NCBI RefSeq assembly: GCF_007859735.1 | Contig: NZ_SIHI01000002.1 | Location: 62,001 to 126,000, forward strand | DNA from: Thalassoglobus neptunius | GTDB lineage: Bacteria; Planctomycetota; Planctomycetia; Planctomycetales; Planctomycetaceae | Length of the DNA stretch: 64,000 bases | Direction of reading: 5' to 3' | Part shown: positions 29,976-39,382 of the stretch, piece after piece | Position numbering within the stretch: position 1 is the stretch's first letter | Layout: the number at the start of each line of letters is the position of its first letter | Position numbers and translations under genes: made by a program | Notes under the pieces: generated by a model | Seen by the model: the letters and a program-made list of their open reading frames with translations, nothing else | Database searches by the model: none | Told to the model about the DNA's origin: nothing

Positions 29976-30426
29976 TCGACACCTGCAAAAACATGATCAT
30001 CACGTGGCCATGGCACAACGTCGATGCGATCAACGCATCGACCAACTTTGTGCGAAATCGAATTGCAGACCTAATGACTGCAACCCAAATCATCACTACG
30101 GATCATCAGTGCACGAATCTAAAATCGAGTCCAGTCGTTACGAAAATTCCCACTTCCGTCCTGGATCACGAACCAATTTGTATTACGCGAACTGCTGAGA
30201 AACCGATTCCCCAACCAGACTTCTTAACAATTTGCATCGTTCATGATACATTTTTTTCCATCTGTTTCAAAGGATCAAAGCAAGATGCGCCCTTGATCGA
30301 CGCACTTCTCTCTCCGGTTATGATCTTATCAACAGTTACAAATGAGACTCTGCTCCGATTCAAGTTTCATGGATTCGAATGAATTGACCGCACACATTCA
30401 CTGAGATTCCGGCCATTTCGCTGCAT
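29976..30426. other. AT-richer intergenic region
   Basis: This 451 bp gap lies upstream of the membrane protein gene and downstream of the large cytochrome gene, both leftward. It is richer in A+T than its neighbours. A 129-codon plus-strand frame (29993-30382) has atypical composition and no homology I can recognise. Nothing else was seen. Confidence 0.4.
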
Positions 30427-33400
30427 TCAGCGTGTCGGGCGAACGGGTGTTGGCTGCGAGAGAAACGTGAACAGATCGATCAGATCCTGATCCGATAGCT
30501 GTTTCGTCACGCCATCAGGCATGATGGACGTTGGAATCGCCTGCAACACATCGATCGAATCCCGAGAGACTTCGGTTAACGAATTGTCGGCATGACGCAT
30601 CACGACCGTTGCGGGAGTCTGATCGTCAATCAGGCCAGTCAAAATCCGCCCGTCGACTGTCGCGATCTGATACTGAGTGAATTCCTCCCGAATTCCTGCG
30701 GAGGGGTCGACAATCGCCAACAGCATGAAATCAAGATTGTCTCGCTCATAGCCTGTGAGGTTGGGGCCAATGATCCCTCCTTGATCAAAGATCGTATGGC
30801 AAACGCCGCAGTGCTTCGTGAAGAGTGCCTGTCCACGGGTCAAATCTCCTTTTTGATCTGACTGCGTGAGCAATGCTTTCAACCGTTCGATCTCTCCCAG
30901 CTTTTCTTCAGGAGTGGAACGCACTCGCCCCCAATGCTTTTGTATCAGCCGATCGACTTCGGGATTCGCGTGCAGTCGCATCTGATTGACCACATCGAAC
31001 CCAATAGCTTCCGCCGGAATGCGAAAGGTGTCCACTTCCTTCAAGAGTTGCTCGCTCCAGGTCGGTCGACTGGCGAGGACTCGGTGGGCTGTCTCGCGAA
31101 TTCCATGTTCGTCGGGAAGAGATGAGTGATAGAGCTGACAGATCGTGGTTCCGATTTTCGGATCGGGAAACGACATCAGCGAATTCATCGCAGCGTTTTT
31201 GATCGTGCTTCCGTGTGAACCTCGCAAGAGTTTGAGCAAGACAGCGACCGATTCAGGATGTCGACCTTCTCCAAATTCCTCAATCAATGCAAGGCGAAGG
31301 CTGTTGTCCGTTTGACTCGATTCAACGGCCTTCAACGCTTGATCGAGTGACTTCTTCTCTCCCAATCTCAAATTAAGAAGCAAATCGGATTTTCCAACGA
31401 GTTGTTGATGTTCCAAAATCTGACGGCGCAGCTGCTCCGGAATTCCCGTCAAATCTCGCCCCTGATAAGACTCCAGAAAACTCGTGAGCAGGATGCCTCT
31501 CATTTCAGAATCGGGAGCCAGTGCCAGTAACCGCTCACAGTCAGCAAGCCCAGATGCTTCGGTTTCTTCGACGAGAGTTGCGTATTGACTCAGGGCAAAT
31601 CGCTTCATGAGTCGCGGCAAGATTGTCTCGCGGACGATCTGAATTTCCCAAAGGGACGAATCTTCCAGCCAGTCGAATAGCTGATCACGAGGCGGCTCCG
31701 GATTTGATGGCGTCAGTGAAACACCCACCTGCGGGGCATTGTTCAATGGAACCTGTCCCGTGTGTGCTTCAAGCGACCACCACAACAACAGTGGCATGTG
31801 CAGGTCGAGTCGGTCGTCCTCGTTCTTGAGGAGGTTTTCGATCAACGGAATCGCAACCGCAGTTTCGAACCTCCGTGCCGACGAGGCGAGTTGTGACCGA
31901 ACGCCAACATACGGTTCCGTCGACGACAGCTGCTCCAACGTTTTCGCAGTTGCGGGTGAAACCTTTCGCTGATCCCCAAGCAGTCGAATCACCCACCGAC
32001 GGATGTGCGGGTTTTCGTGGCTGAGGAGTTGTCGCGCCGCTGCTTCATCAAATTCCCCAGCCCAGTGCAATGCCCAAAGTGCTTCCAGTGCCCCCGGAGC
32101 CGAACCGGATGCGAGGTCTTTCAACTGATCGACCGTATCGCTTTGATCAAGTTCTCCGCCGGTGAAGAATAAACGTTCTCCCAACACCCGAACTGCCGTT
32201 TGCTTGATGAACTTGTTGGGATGATCGAAGTGCTCGATCAACTCAAGATTTGATAGCTGTGCGAGATCCCATTCCGGTTTGCTCGCGGGCGAATCGGCAG
32301 CTCGAATGCGGTAAATTCTTCCGCTCGATTTGTGCCAGTTGTCGCGAGGATCAACGTGTGTGAGTCGCGTGTCGTACCAGTCAGCGACATACACCGCTCC
32401 GTCCGGTCCAACTTTCAAATCGACCGGGCGGAACCATCGATCTTCGGTTGTGGCAACTTCGGGGAGATCGACGGTTCGAAAAGTCGATCCTTCGGAAATC
32501 AGTTCGCTGGCCCATACTCGATTGTGCAACGCATTCGCCGCGATGACCTGTCCGTTAAACCGCTCTGGAAGTGCTCCCCCTTCATAAATCACAAACGTCT
32601 GCGCGAAACGATCGCGGTCACCCTCATGTCCCATGTGCTGGAAGAATCCGAATGCAAACGGATTCGTCAGTGGTCCATGCTTCCCCCAGTTCTTGGTTCC
32701 GTAAGAGCCCTGCGGATAATACATCCCGCGAGTATTGCCATGATTGGTGCCAGAAAAGACTCGTCCGACAGAGTCAATCTCTGTCGAAAACGTATTGCCT
32801 CCCCCTTCGGCATAGATTTCGAAGACTTCTGTTTTGGGATTGTATCTCCAGATGTTTTGGCCTTCCCATTGCACGCTTGAACCAGCCCCGGATGTCACTT
32901 TTCCAGTGGTTGTCGATCCGTTTGCAGCATAGATCCAGCCGTCCGGTCCCCAATTCATGCTGTTGGCGACGGAGTGTGTATCTTCCAATCCGAACCCGGA
33001 GAGATGCACAACTGGATCTCCATCGGGAACAGCATCTCCATCAGCGTCCGGATAGAACAACAGATAGGGAGGATTCAACACCCAAATTCCGCCATGACCT
33101 GTCAACACAGAAGAGGCGATGTTGAGGCCGTCGATCACCACGCGATGCGAGTCATAGACGCCGTCCGCATCCGTATCTTCAAGAAGGGAAATTCGATCAC
33201 GGCCTCGAACGTGATTCGGAGGCGCAGCTGGGACTTTGTCGAAGACTGCCCGGAGATGCTGATCGTAGCGAATGACCTTCAGCCCTTCCGGAAATGGATA
33301 CTGTCGGTATTCGACGACCCACAATCTCCCTCGGTCATCGAAGTGAAGAGAGAGCGGCTGCTCAATCTCAGGCTCCGAAGCAACAAGTTCCATCGCGAGA

Positions 33401-33738
33401 CCGTCGTCCAATTGAAACTGCTCGACGGCAATCGCTGCTGGAGTCGGCTGGCTGTCGTCACCGACTTCGCCGCGTCCCTCGAAGGAACGAATGACACGTG
33501 CGACGTCTTCGTTTCCTGCCAGATCGTCCTTGTATCGATCTCTTGAGTTGTCGGATTCCTGCCCCTTCAGCATCGATCCGCTGAACAGGAGAATCAAGAG
33601 ACTGCCTGTCATCAGCGCGCGTGGCACGTTCCAGTTCACTCGCCGGTGCTTTTGATCTTGGTTTTCTTTTCGCTTGCTCGTGGGAATTCGCGGAGCCCAT
33701 CTCGGAAAATGCTCTCGATGAGAAACAGCGTGAGACAT
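30427..33738 (-). CDS. PVC-type membrane-bound dehydrogenase / haem-binding HEAT protein
   Basis: Very large exported protein of the planctomycete-verrucomicrobial family. Order: a basic N-terminus with one hydrophobic segment ([17 protein letters not shown]), a beta-propeller dehydrogenase-like domain ([50 protein letters not shown]), a long HEAT/ARM-repeat region, and a C-terminal cytochrome c domain with CGVCH (haem attachment) and the following [11 protein letters not shown] segment. An electron-transfer dehydrogenase in the periplasm is inferred; the substrate is often a sugar but is unknown here. The ATG at 33738 is chosen; an upstream TTG at 33750 is also in frame. The frame is intact. 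Confidence 0.88.
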   Translation of the reverse strand: MSHAVSHREHFPRWAPRIPTSKRKENQDQKHRRVNWNVPRALMTGSLLILLFSGSMLKGQESDNSRDRYKDDLAGNEDVARVIRSFEGRGEVGDDSQPTPAAIAVEQFQLDDGLAMELVASEPEIEQPLSLHFDDRGRLWVVEYRQYPFPEGLKVIRYDQHLRAVFDKVPAAPPNHVRGRDRISLLEDTDADGVYDSHRVVIDGLNIASSVLTGHGGIWVLNPPYLLFYPDADGDAVPDGDPVVHLSGFGLEDTHSVANSMNWGPDGWIYAANGSTTTGKVTSGAGSSVQWEGQNIWRYNPKTEVFEIYAEGGGNTFSTEIDSVGRVFSGTNHGNTRGMYYPQGSYGTKNWGKHGPLTNPFAFGFFQHMGHEGDRDRFAQTFVIYEGGALPERFNGQVIAANALHNRVWASELISEGSTFRTVDLPEVATTEDRWFRPVDLKVGPDGAVYVADWYDTRLTHVDPRDNWHKSSGRIYRIRAADSPASKPEWDLAQLSNLELIEHFDHPNKFIKQTAVRVLGERLFFTGGELDQSDTVDQLKDLASGSAPGALEALWALHWAGEFDEAAARQLLSHENPHIRRWVIRLLGDQRKVSPATAKTLEQLSSTEPYVGVRSQLASSARRFETAVAIPLIENLLKNEDDRLDLHMPLLLWWSLEAHTGQVPLNNAPQVGVSLTPSNPEPPRDQLFDWLEDSSLWEIQIVRETILPRLMKRFALSQYATLVEETEASGLADCERLLALAPDSEMRGILLTSFLESYQGRDLTGIPEQLRRQILEHQQLVGKSDLLLNLRLGEKKSLDQALKAVESSQTDNSLRLALIEEFGEGRHPESVAVLLKLLRGSHGSTIKNAAMNSLMSFPDPKIGTTICQLYHSSLPDEHGIRETAHRVLASRPTWSEQLLKEVDTFRIPAEAIGFDVVNQMRLHANPEVDRLIQKHWGRVRSTPEEKLGEIERLKALLTQSDQKGDLTRGQALFTKHCGVCHTIFDQGGIIGPNLTGYERDNLDFMLLAIVDPSAGIREEFTQYQIATVDGRILTGLIDDQTPATVVMRHADNSLTEVSRDSIDVLQAIPTSIMPDGVTKQLSDQDLIDLFTFLSQPTPVRPTR

Positions 33739-33909
33739 GGATTTTTCCAAACCAGATTGCGGGGAGGGAGGTGTTCACGACGACGAAGAGGCGAACGGAC
33801 GGAAAAAACAGACAAAGCAGTCAAGTATCCACTCATGTGTCCGGTGACTGAATCGCTTGCATTGAATAGGATACCGGCATTCATCCCCATGGAGGAAGGT
33901 CCTGAAACA

Positions 33910-35295
33910 ATGGCGCGTCCATCCCACCGCATTGCCAGTTTACTGTATGAAATCGACCCTGGATCACAAGTCGTTGCTTCAGGTTGGGTAAGAACCCGAC
34001 GTGATTCGAAGAATGGCTTCTCGTTCATCGAACTGAACGACGGGTCCTGCATGTCCAATCTGCAAATCGTGATCGACGCCAGCGTGCCCGGCTACGAGGA
34101 GCACATCAAAGAAGCAGGCACAGGCGCAAGCCTTGAGGTTCGCGGAGAACTCAAGGAGTCCCCCGGATCGAAGCAACGTGTCGAACTTCACGCCAGCGAA
34201 TTCACGCTTCTCGGCAAAGCTGATGGCGACACCTATCCGCTGCAGAAGAAACGTCACAGCTTCGAGTATCTTCGGGAAATCGCACATCTCCGACCTCGAA
34301 CCAATACGTTCGGAGCCATTGCCCGAGTCCGCAATTGCGTGTGCAGAACGATCCACGACTTCTTTCAGGAGCGAGGATTCCTTTACGTTCACACTCCCAT
34401 CATCACGACCAGCGACTGCGAAGGCGCCGGGGAAATGTTCACCGTCACCACGCTGGACCAGACGCCCAGTTCGGCGGGAGACTACAGCGAAGATTTCTTC
34501 GGGAAGAAGGCATCGCTCACCGTTTCCGGTCAGCTGGAAGCAGAGATCTACGCTTGCTCTGTCGGTCCGGTTTACACATTCAGCCCGACGTTTCGCGCGG
34601 AGAATTCCAACACAACGCGCCACCTGTCCGAATTCTGGATGATCGAACCGGAAGTCCCGTTCTTCGAACTGGACGACAATATGCAACTGGCTGAGGAGTT
34701 CATCAAAACTCTGGTCCAGAAGTGCCTCGACGAATGCGCGGAAGACATGGCGTTCTTCAATCAGCGGATCGACAAGGAGATCATGACCACGCTTCGGAAT
34801 ATTCTCGACAATGAATTCCGAAGGATTTCGTACACCGAAGCTGTCGATCTTCTGCTCGCCTCCGGGAAAAAGTGGGAGTATCCCGTTTCGTGGGGAACCA
34901 ATCTTCAGGCAGAGCACGAACGCTGGCTCACCGAAGAACATTTCGGCCAACCGTTAATCGTTTACGATTATCCCCGGACGATCAAACCGTTTTACATGTA
35001 CTGCAACGAAGACGAAAAGACCGTGCGGGCGATGGACGTTCTCGTTCCGCGCGTCGGAGAAATTATCGGTGGCAGTCAGCGAGAACACCGTCTCGATGTT
35101 CTCGAAAAACGGCTCGTCGAATGCGGCCTCGACGCGGAAGAATACTGGTGGTATCTCGATTTGCGGCGGTTTGGTTCCGTGCCTCACAGCGGTTTCGGAC
35201 TCGGTCTCGAACGAGCCATCCTGCTGCTCACGGGGATGCAAAACATTCGTGACGTAATCCCGTTTCCGCGAACCCCAAAGAACGCGGAATTCTAG
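33910..35295 (+). CDS. asnS: Asparaginyl-tRNA synthetase
   Basis: Class IIb synthetase for tRNA-Asn. The N-terminal OB fold is [20 protein letters not shown]; class II motif 2 is [20 protein letters not shown] and motif 3 is [15 protein letters not shown]. The AsnRS-typical FWMIEPE and the [10 protein letters not shown] segment separate it from AspRS. The start at 33910 ([12 protein letters not shown]) has AGGAAGG about 10 nt upstream; the open frame to 33646 lies over the divergent cytochrome gene's 5' end and is not coding. 461 residues is standard. The TAG stop is formed by the first three bases of a repeat element. Confidence 0.95.
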   Translation: MARPSHRIASLLYEIDPGSQVVASGWVRTRRDSKNGFSFIELNDGSCMSNLQIVIDASVPGYEEHIKEAGTGASLEVRGELKESPGSKQRVELHASEFTLLGKADGDTYPLQKKRHSFEYLREIAHLRPRTNTFGAIARVRNCVCRTIHDFFQERGFLYVHTPIITTSDCEGAGEMFTVTTLDQTPSSAGDYSEDFFGKKASLTVSGQLEAEIYACSVGPVYTFSPTFRAENSNTTRHLSEFWMIEPEVPFFELDDNMQLAEEFIKTLVQKCLDECAEDMAFFNQRIDKEIMTTLRNILDNEFRRISYTEAVDLLLASGKKWEYPVSWGTNLQAEHERWLTEEHFGQPLIVYDYPRTIKPFYMYCNEDEKTVRAMDVLVPRVGEIIGGSQREHRLDVLEKRLVECGLDAEEYWWYLDLRRFGSVPHSGFGLGLERAILLLTGMQNIRDVIPFPRTPKNAEF

Positions 35296-35397
35296 AGCAA
35301 GTTGCTCTTTCCAGTGCACTCGCTTGCAATGTTTCATTCGACAAAACGCTGAGCTTGCTCGTGCGAGTGAGTGTAAACTCAATCAGAAAGTGTTCTC
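35293..35397 (+). repeat. MITE-like dispersed repeat, copy A
   Basis: 105 bp element beginning TAGAGCAAGTTGCTCTTTCC and containing TGCACTCGCTTGC near the left and CTCGTGCGAGTGAGTGTA near the right, a partial inverted repeat. The right end (GTTCTC) is degenerate relative to copy B. The initial TAG is the stop codon of asnS. Confidence 0.87.
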
Positions 35398-35456
35398 GTC
35401 GCGTTTGACTTCGCACTGCTCGTACCGTCCGCTCCAACTCCCGATTCCAACATCTT

Positions 35457-35777
35457 ATGTCCAACAGCGACTCGCCAATGACTCTCCGTGAACTTCAAGA
35501 CCTCATTGAGGTGATGTATTCATCGAAAGATGAACAACGAGGAATTGACGGAACATTCATGTGGTTGATGGAGGAAGTCGGAGAACTGGCCGGAGCGCTC
35601 CGTGAAGGAACGCAAGAAGAGATCGCCCGTGAGTTTGCCGACGTGCTGGCCTGGCTCGCAACGATTGCCAATGTCGGCAACATCGACCTGCAGAAAGCTG
35701 TTCGTGAAAAGTATGGAAACGGCTGCCCGGGCTGCGGAGAGATGGTTTGTGCTTGCGGGATTGAAGAGAAACCGTGA
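35457..35777 (+). CDS. MazG-like nucleotide pyrophosphohydrolase with Cys-rich tail
   Basis: All-alpha NTP pyrophosphatase fold of the MazG/dUTPase-like group. The metal-binding EExxE-type motif is WLMEEVGELAGALREG (residues 36-51) and the second acidic motif is EFADVLAWL (EFxDVxxWL-type). The short 106-residue length fits single-domain MazG. The C-terminus carries GCPGCGEMVCACG, four cysteines that could bind zinc. House-cleaning of modified nucleotides is the family role; the substrate is unknown. The ATG at 35457 opens MSNSDSPMTLRELQ. A terminator follows. Confidence 0.88.
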   Translation: MSNSDSPMTLRELQDLIEVMYSSKDEQRGIDGTFMWLMEEVGELAGALREGTQEEIAREFADVLAWLATIANVGNIDLQKAVREKYGNGCPGCGEMVCACGIEEKP

Positions 35778-35784
35778 TGAACAG

Positions 35785-35826
35785 AAAACGTCCGCAGCGA
35801 AGTTCATATTCGCTCCGGACGTTTTT
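35785..35826 (+). terminator. Rho-independent terminator of the MazG-like gene
   Basis: AAAACGTCCGCAGCGAA pairs with TTCGCTCCGGACGTTTT with one mismatch across a short GTTCATA loop, and T residues follow. It starts 8 bp after the stop codon. Confidence 0.88.
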
Positions 35827-35866
35827 GAAATCGCCGTGAGTTCAATCGCAGGAGGCCCCTGCTCGA

Positions 35867-35992
35867 TTAATTGAACTGCCAGCCGTAGCTGTTGAGCTCA
35901 AGCACGAGGAAAATACATCCCGTAATGAGCGAGGCGACTGCCACAAACAGCAGGCCGACATAGATATCTGGTGCGGGATCTTCTTTCGCCAT
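35867..35992 (-). CDS. Small single-pass membrane protein, 41 residues
   Basis: A minus-strand frame reads MAKEDPAPDIYVGLLFVAVA, then continues through SLITGCIFLVLELNSYGWQF to TAA. One hydrophobic segment (residues 11-32) follows an acidic N-terminus. The ATG is preceded by AGGGAGAG at 5 nt, an excellent ribosome binding site. I have seen similar short proteins in planctomycete genomes without a function. It lies between the MazG terminator and a repeat copy, convergent with mazG. Membrane anchoring is inferred. Confidence 0.78.
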   Translation of the reverse strand: MAKEDPAPDIYVGLLFVAVASLITGCIFLVLELNSYGWQFN

Positions 35993-36127
35993 AGTTTCTC
36001 TCCCTGTCTGACTCTCAGTGAGTCGCTCTCGCTGAGATGCTGAGAATGTCTGTCACGTTGCGGGTTTGTCAAAAGGGAACTGAAAACCGTCCCCGAATAC
36101 TTCAATGATCACTCAGTCTTGGCAGAC

Positions 36128-36233
36128 TAGAGCAAGTTGCTCTTTCCTGTGCACTCGCTTGCACTGTTTCATAAGTTAAAAAGGCTGTGCTTGCTCGTGC
36201 GAGATCGTGCATACAAAATCAGAAAACGCTCTA
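36128..36233 (+). repeat. MITE-like dispersed repeat, copy B (best-preserved ends)
   Basis: 106 bp element with ends TAGAGC and GCTCTA, matching inverted termini flanked by TA. After AGAGC both ends have 16 bp and then TGCAC, so the inverted similarity goes deep. The final CTA, read on the minus strand, is the TAG stop codon of the next gene. Confidence 0.88.
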
Positions 36234-37103
36234 AGTTCCGAGGCGAGATGTGACGTTGTCGCCTTTCTGAATAATCCCGTACTTCGCAGGGAGAACGACT
36301 TCACCCACTGCACTGTCCGGAGCAACATCGACGACTCGAACGCGGCCGAGCCATTCGGAATTTGCTTCGTCTGATTTCAACCGAACGACATCCAGTTCAT
36401 GCCCGACGATGAGGCCATCGTCTGATCCGATTGACATTGAGACGTACTGCACTCGATTGGCACGATTCTTCCGAACTTCTCGGACGAGTCCTTCAACCGG
36501 TGGTGGGGGAAGCTTCAGCTTTTCAACAACGTCGGGATCCGTTTCCAGTCCGTTCGCTGCGACCACTCGTTCCAGATAGCCAACTTTTTCCAGCTGTCGA
36601 TTGTAGTTGGTCTTCAACTCAGCGAGATTGGTTTCGAGAGTGAATTTTTCGTCTCGCAGATCACGATTGTCAGCGACGGACTTATCGAGTGCGACGCGGA
36701 GTTTTTCGTTTTCGATGCGTTGCTTCTCTGCTTCCTGCTGGCGAAATCGTGCTTCCGCAGCTTTCGCTTCCGCGAGGCCAGTCTGTTCCGCTCTCAACGC
36801 TTCACGACGGTTACTTTCTTCCGTCAGATTCTTGATCTGCATTTCCATCGCCTGCTGTTGTGCAGCCAGGCGGCCAGCCCGTTCTTCCGCAGCTGTCAGC
36901 TGCGTTTCTAACTCGGTTTTGGCGATGGTCAGCTGTCCCTGAGCATCCTGAGTCGACTGACGCTGCAGAGCGAGTTCAGACTGAACCGCTTCATACTGTC
37001 CCTTCCAGTTCTGATGCATTGAATAGACAGCACCGGCAAAGGCCATAAAAAGGATGCTGAGAACCACTTGCACAACGACAAGGATTTTACCGACGTATGA
37101 CAT
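36231..37103 (-). CDS. Membrane-anchored coiled-coil protein
   Basis: One N-terminal transmembrane helix (ILVVVQVVLSILFMAFAGAVY, residues 7-27) is followed by a long coiled coil rich in A/E/Q/R (residues 30-180). The C-terminal domain of about 90 residues is beta-rich (VQYVSMSIGSDDGLIVGHEL, GRVRVVDVAPDSAVGEVVLP). The C-terminal pattern recalls MreC-like or secretion-adaptor beta domains, but I do not recognise the family with confidence. It lies 55 bp downstream of a second coiled-coil membrane gene on the same strand, so the two probably form an operon. Its TAG stop is part of repeat copy B. Confidence 0.82.
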   Translation of the reverse strand: MSYVGKILVVVQVVLSILFMAFAGAVYSMHQNWKGQYEAVQSELALQRQSTQDAQGQLTIAKTELETQLTAAEERAGRLAAQQQAMEMQIKNLTEESNRREALRAEQTGLAEAKAAEARFRQQEAEKQRIENEKLRVALDKSVADNRDLRDEKFTLETNLAELKTNYNRQLEKVGYLERVVAANGLETDPDVVEKLKLPPPPVEGLVREVRKNRANRVQYVSMSIGSDDGLIVGHELDVVRLKSDEANSEWLGRVRVVDVAPDSAVGEVVLPAKYGIIQKGDNVTSRLGT

Positions 37104-37158
37104 GAACGAACTCCAACGTGATCGTGGAAAGCTTCACTGACACCAAACTCTGGCCGAA

Positions 37159-37824
37159 TTAGTTGACCGGAGCGGGATTGTATTCTTCCAATAGTTTTTG
37201 ACGTTCTTTCGCCCGATCAAGCTGCTCCTGCAACTGATAATCGGTATCTCGGAGCTGTCCGAGGACTTCCCGCAGGCGGAACATGTCCGCTTCAACTTCC
37301 CTGACCTGCTGCCCAAGCCGAACCACGTCATCGCGTCGGGCCTGAACTTGAGTTTCCAGTTTGCTCGATTCGACAGACATTCCGGTCACTTTATTCGACA
37401 GCTCGTCGAATTCGTTGTTGATCGCTGTCAGTCGAGCTCGCAGTTGATCCACATAAGCGGTCAAAGCTGCGTCATCCATTTCGTTCAGTTTTTTCAGTGC
37501 AGCGATTTTGTCGCGGAGAGCCGGTTCTCGCTGTTGAAGGTTCTGCAACTCCTGCTGCTGCTTCTGATAAACCTCGTCCATGATTTTGGTCAGGACTTCT
37601 GGCAACACCTTCGAGCTGGCCACTTGCCCCTGATCACTTCCGCGAACAGCCTGCCAGGCACGGTCTGCACTTGGCGAACGCGTGATCTCGTAGGCGTTGA
37701 AGTATTTTTCGGACATCACACCCGACCAGTCCGGTCCGCCGAATGTTGCTGCAATGGCAAATCCGACAAATCCCAGACTGGCGACTGTCACAAAAGCTGC
37801 AAGGATTTTGCTGAACGAGGTCAT
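37159..37824 (-). CDS. Membrane-anchored coiled-coil protein, partner of the downstream gene
   Basis: N-terminal hydrophobic segment (ILAAFVTVASLGFVGFAIAA, residues 7-26), then a short tryptophan-containing region (FGGPDWSGVMSEKYFNAYEI), then coiled coil from about residue 80 to the C-terminus (EVYQKQQQELQNLQQREPAL ... ERQKLLEEYNPAPVN). No catalytic motif is seen. Same topology and orientation as the next gene; a structural or scaffolding complex is inferred. The start is an ATG without a strong ribosome binding site. Confidence 0.8.
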   Translation of the reverse strand: MTSFSKILAAFVTVASLGFVGFAIAATFGGPDWSGVMSEKYFNAYEITRSPSADRAWQAVRGSDQGQVASSKVLPEVLTKIMDEVYQKQQQELQNLQQREPALRDKIAALKKLNEMDDAALTAYVDQLRARLTAINNEFDELSNKVTGMSVESSKLETQVQARRDDVVRLGQQVREVEADMFRLREVLGQLRDTDYQLQEQLDRAKERQKLLEEYNPAPVN

Positions 37825-38241
37825 TCTGGAGTGAATCCAACGTTGAGAGACTGACGCGAATCATCCTCGATCATTCTCGGAACATCAGGAACCGAAAATT
37901 CGAGCATGGAAAGAAGAGGAGAAGAAGAAATCTCAATCGTCCGTGGTCTCTTCAAACCGCGTGTCGGCAATTTGTATGGACATGATCGACAAAGGAAGTG
38001 CTGTCTGAAACTCAAATACAAGTCTCTTGATTCGACAGTCCACTCGCAAGGGAAAATTCTCACGAGTTCATATCGAATTCAAAACACGAACTTTCAGTTC
38101 AACATATCTTCTGCCAGTTGTTTCAGTTTCGGCATTCGCTGACAAATGTGGAGACAGAAGTCACTGAGTTTCACAGAGTGAATCTTCTTCGACGCTTCTG
38201 ACAGCGACTGTACCGATTATACGAGCAATTCATGCCATCAG
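37825..38241. other. Intergenic region upstream of the coiled-coil operon
   Basis: This 417 bp gap lies between minus-strand yidD and the coiled-coil operon and should contain the operon promoter. It is A+T-richer than average. A plus-strand frame at 37906-38142 lacks coding character. No hairpin with a U tract was seen. Confidence 0.4.
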
Positions 38242-38583
38242 TTAAGGGGGGTCGTATCCGCCTTCACAAAATGGATGGCACCGACACAATCGATACAATC
38301 CCTTCAATGCCCCTTTGATCGGCCCGTGTTTTCGAACTGCTTCAATAAAGAAATTGCTGCAAGAGGGATAAAACCGACACCGCCCCCCAAGAAAAGGGCC
38401 AAGCGTCACCTGATAGAGTTTGACCATCAGAATGAGGACGAGAGACGCACTCCAGGAAAGTGCCTCGCGACAACGGGTCCACAGACTCTTGCCAGCTGCG
38501 ATCGGTTTCTCGACATCGCGATCATCAAATTCGGCGACCGGACTTCCCGAAACGGGATCACCTGTTGACGATTGAGAATTCAT
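38242..38583 (-). CDS. yidD: Membrane protein insertion efficiency factor YidD
   Basis: Small membrane-associated protein that helps YidC/Sec insertion. The family core is complete: [38 protein letters not shown] and [16 protein letters not shown]. The conserved cysteines (CRFYPSC and CRCHPFC) are all present. An extra 40-residue acidic N-terminus precedes the amphipathic helix. YidD usually sits between rnpA and yidC; here it is alone, followed leftward by the coiled-coil genes. Confidence 0.95.
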   Translation of the reverse strand: MNSQSSTGDPVSGSPVAEFDDRDVEKPIAAGKSLWTRCREALSWSASLVLILMVKLYQVTLGPFLGGRCRFYPSCSNFFIEAVRKHGPIKGALKGLYRLCRCHPFCEGGYDPP

Positions 38584-38666
38584 CGAGCAGTGTTACCTTG
38601 AATGAGATTCGTGACTCCATGGCCAACGAATCTGGCAGCTTTCACGAAATTGTTGCGTAAGACGTT

Positions 38667-39185
38667 CTAATGAGCTCCGCAGGAACCGCACCCGCCTCCG
38701 CCCCCGGATGGTGCAGGTAATGCCACCGGGCCATCGGCTCCAACTGGCTGAACTTCAATGATCCCCAGCCCTGCGGCGGCAGCTTGAAGAGCGAGCTTCG
38801 TGCACTCGGGCCCCCGCTCATTTAAGACGTACAAAATCAGTATTTCGTTATCGAGAGTTCGTTCCATTTCGATCAGTTGAAGATCCAGTCCCCAGTCGCT
38901 GATCCGCTGATGCCACGCCGCAAACTCTTGCTCCAGTTGTCGTTGCGACTCAACTTGCGTGCTCCGATCAATATCGGTCGCCAATCGGACGACTTCGAAT
39001 TCTGGATCGGGAGACTCCTGATTCGGCTCAACAGGTGGTCGAACGAATTCGAGGGCCGTTCCGATTTCCTCGCCTCGATGAGTTCGCAGAACGACGACAT
39101 CCCCTCTCGACACAGCCAGAGAATCCGGAATTCCCGCCCGGGCGACTTCAGGAACCGCTCCAAAGCGGACAAGCGCGACTGTCAT
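38667..39185 (-). CDS. PSP1/RicT-like protein with Cys-rich C-terminus
   Basis: The PSP1 C-terminal domain is visible: GDVVVLRTHRGEEIGTALEF near residues 28-47, then EQEFAAWHQRISDWGLDLQL and METEYTL-like MERTLDNEILILYVL. In Bacillus the homologue RicT (YaaT) is part of an Fe-S complex with RicA and RicF that acts on RNA maturation and phosphorelay. The C-terminus ends GGGGGCGSCGAH, where a Cys-x-x-Cys plus His could bind a metal. The 172-residue length is shorter than RicT. Family moderately sure; partners not found nearby. Confidence 0.75.
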   Translation of the reverse strand: MTVALVRFGAVPEVARAGIPDSLAVSRGDVVVLRTHRGEEIGTALEFVRPPVEPNQESPDPEFEVVRLATDIDRSTQVESQRQLEQEFAAWHQRISDWGLDLQLIEMERTLDNEILILYVLNERGPECTKLALQAAAAGLGIIEVQPVGADGPVALPAPSGGGGGCGSCGAH

Positions 39186-39382
39186 TCAATCTCACCATTC
39201 TTATAAAAATCAATTCACGACCTGTCCCGAAGCCACACTGCAGGCCGAGAGCGTGTTGCAGTTCCCTGTTTACTCTTTGGAACTCGTTACTCTTGGGAAC
39301 TCATCGCCGATCAACGGGTGAATTGAGTACACTGACCGGACCATATTTCTCACTCGATTAAGTATCTCACCCTCGTTCGCCA

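Noticed and set aside
29993-30382. 129-codon plus-strand frame in the AT-rich gap
   Set aside because: Unusual composition, no ribosome binding site, no motif; kept as intergenic though not excluded.
33646-33909. N-terminal 88-codon extension of AsnRS
   Set aside because: It runs antisense through the start of the divergent cytochrome gene and lacks AsnRS homology; the ATG at 33910 has a good ribosome binding site.
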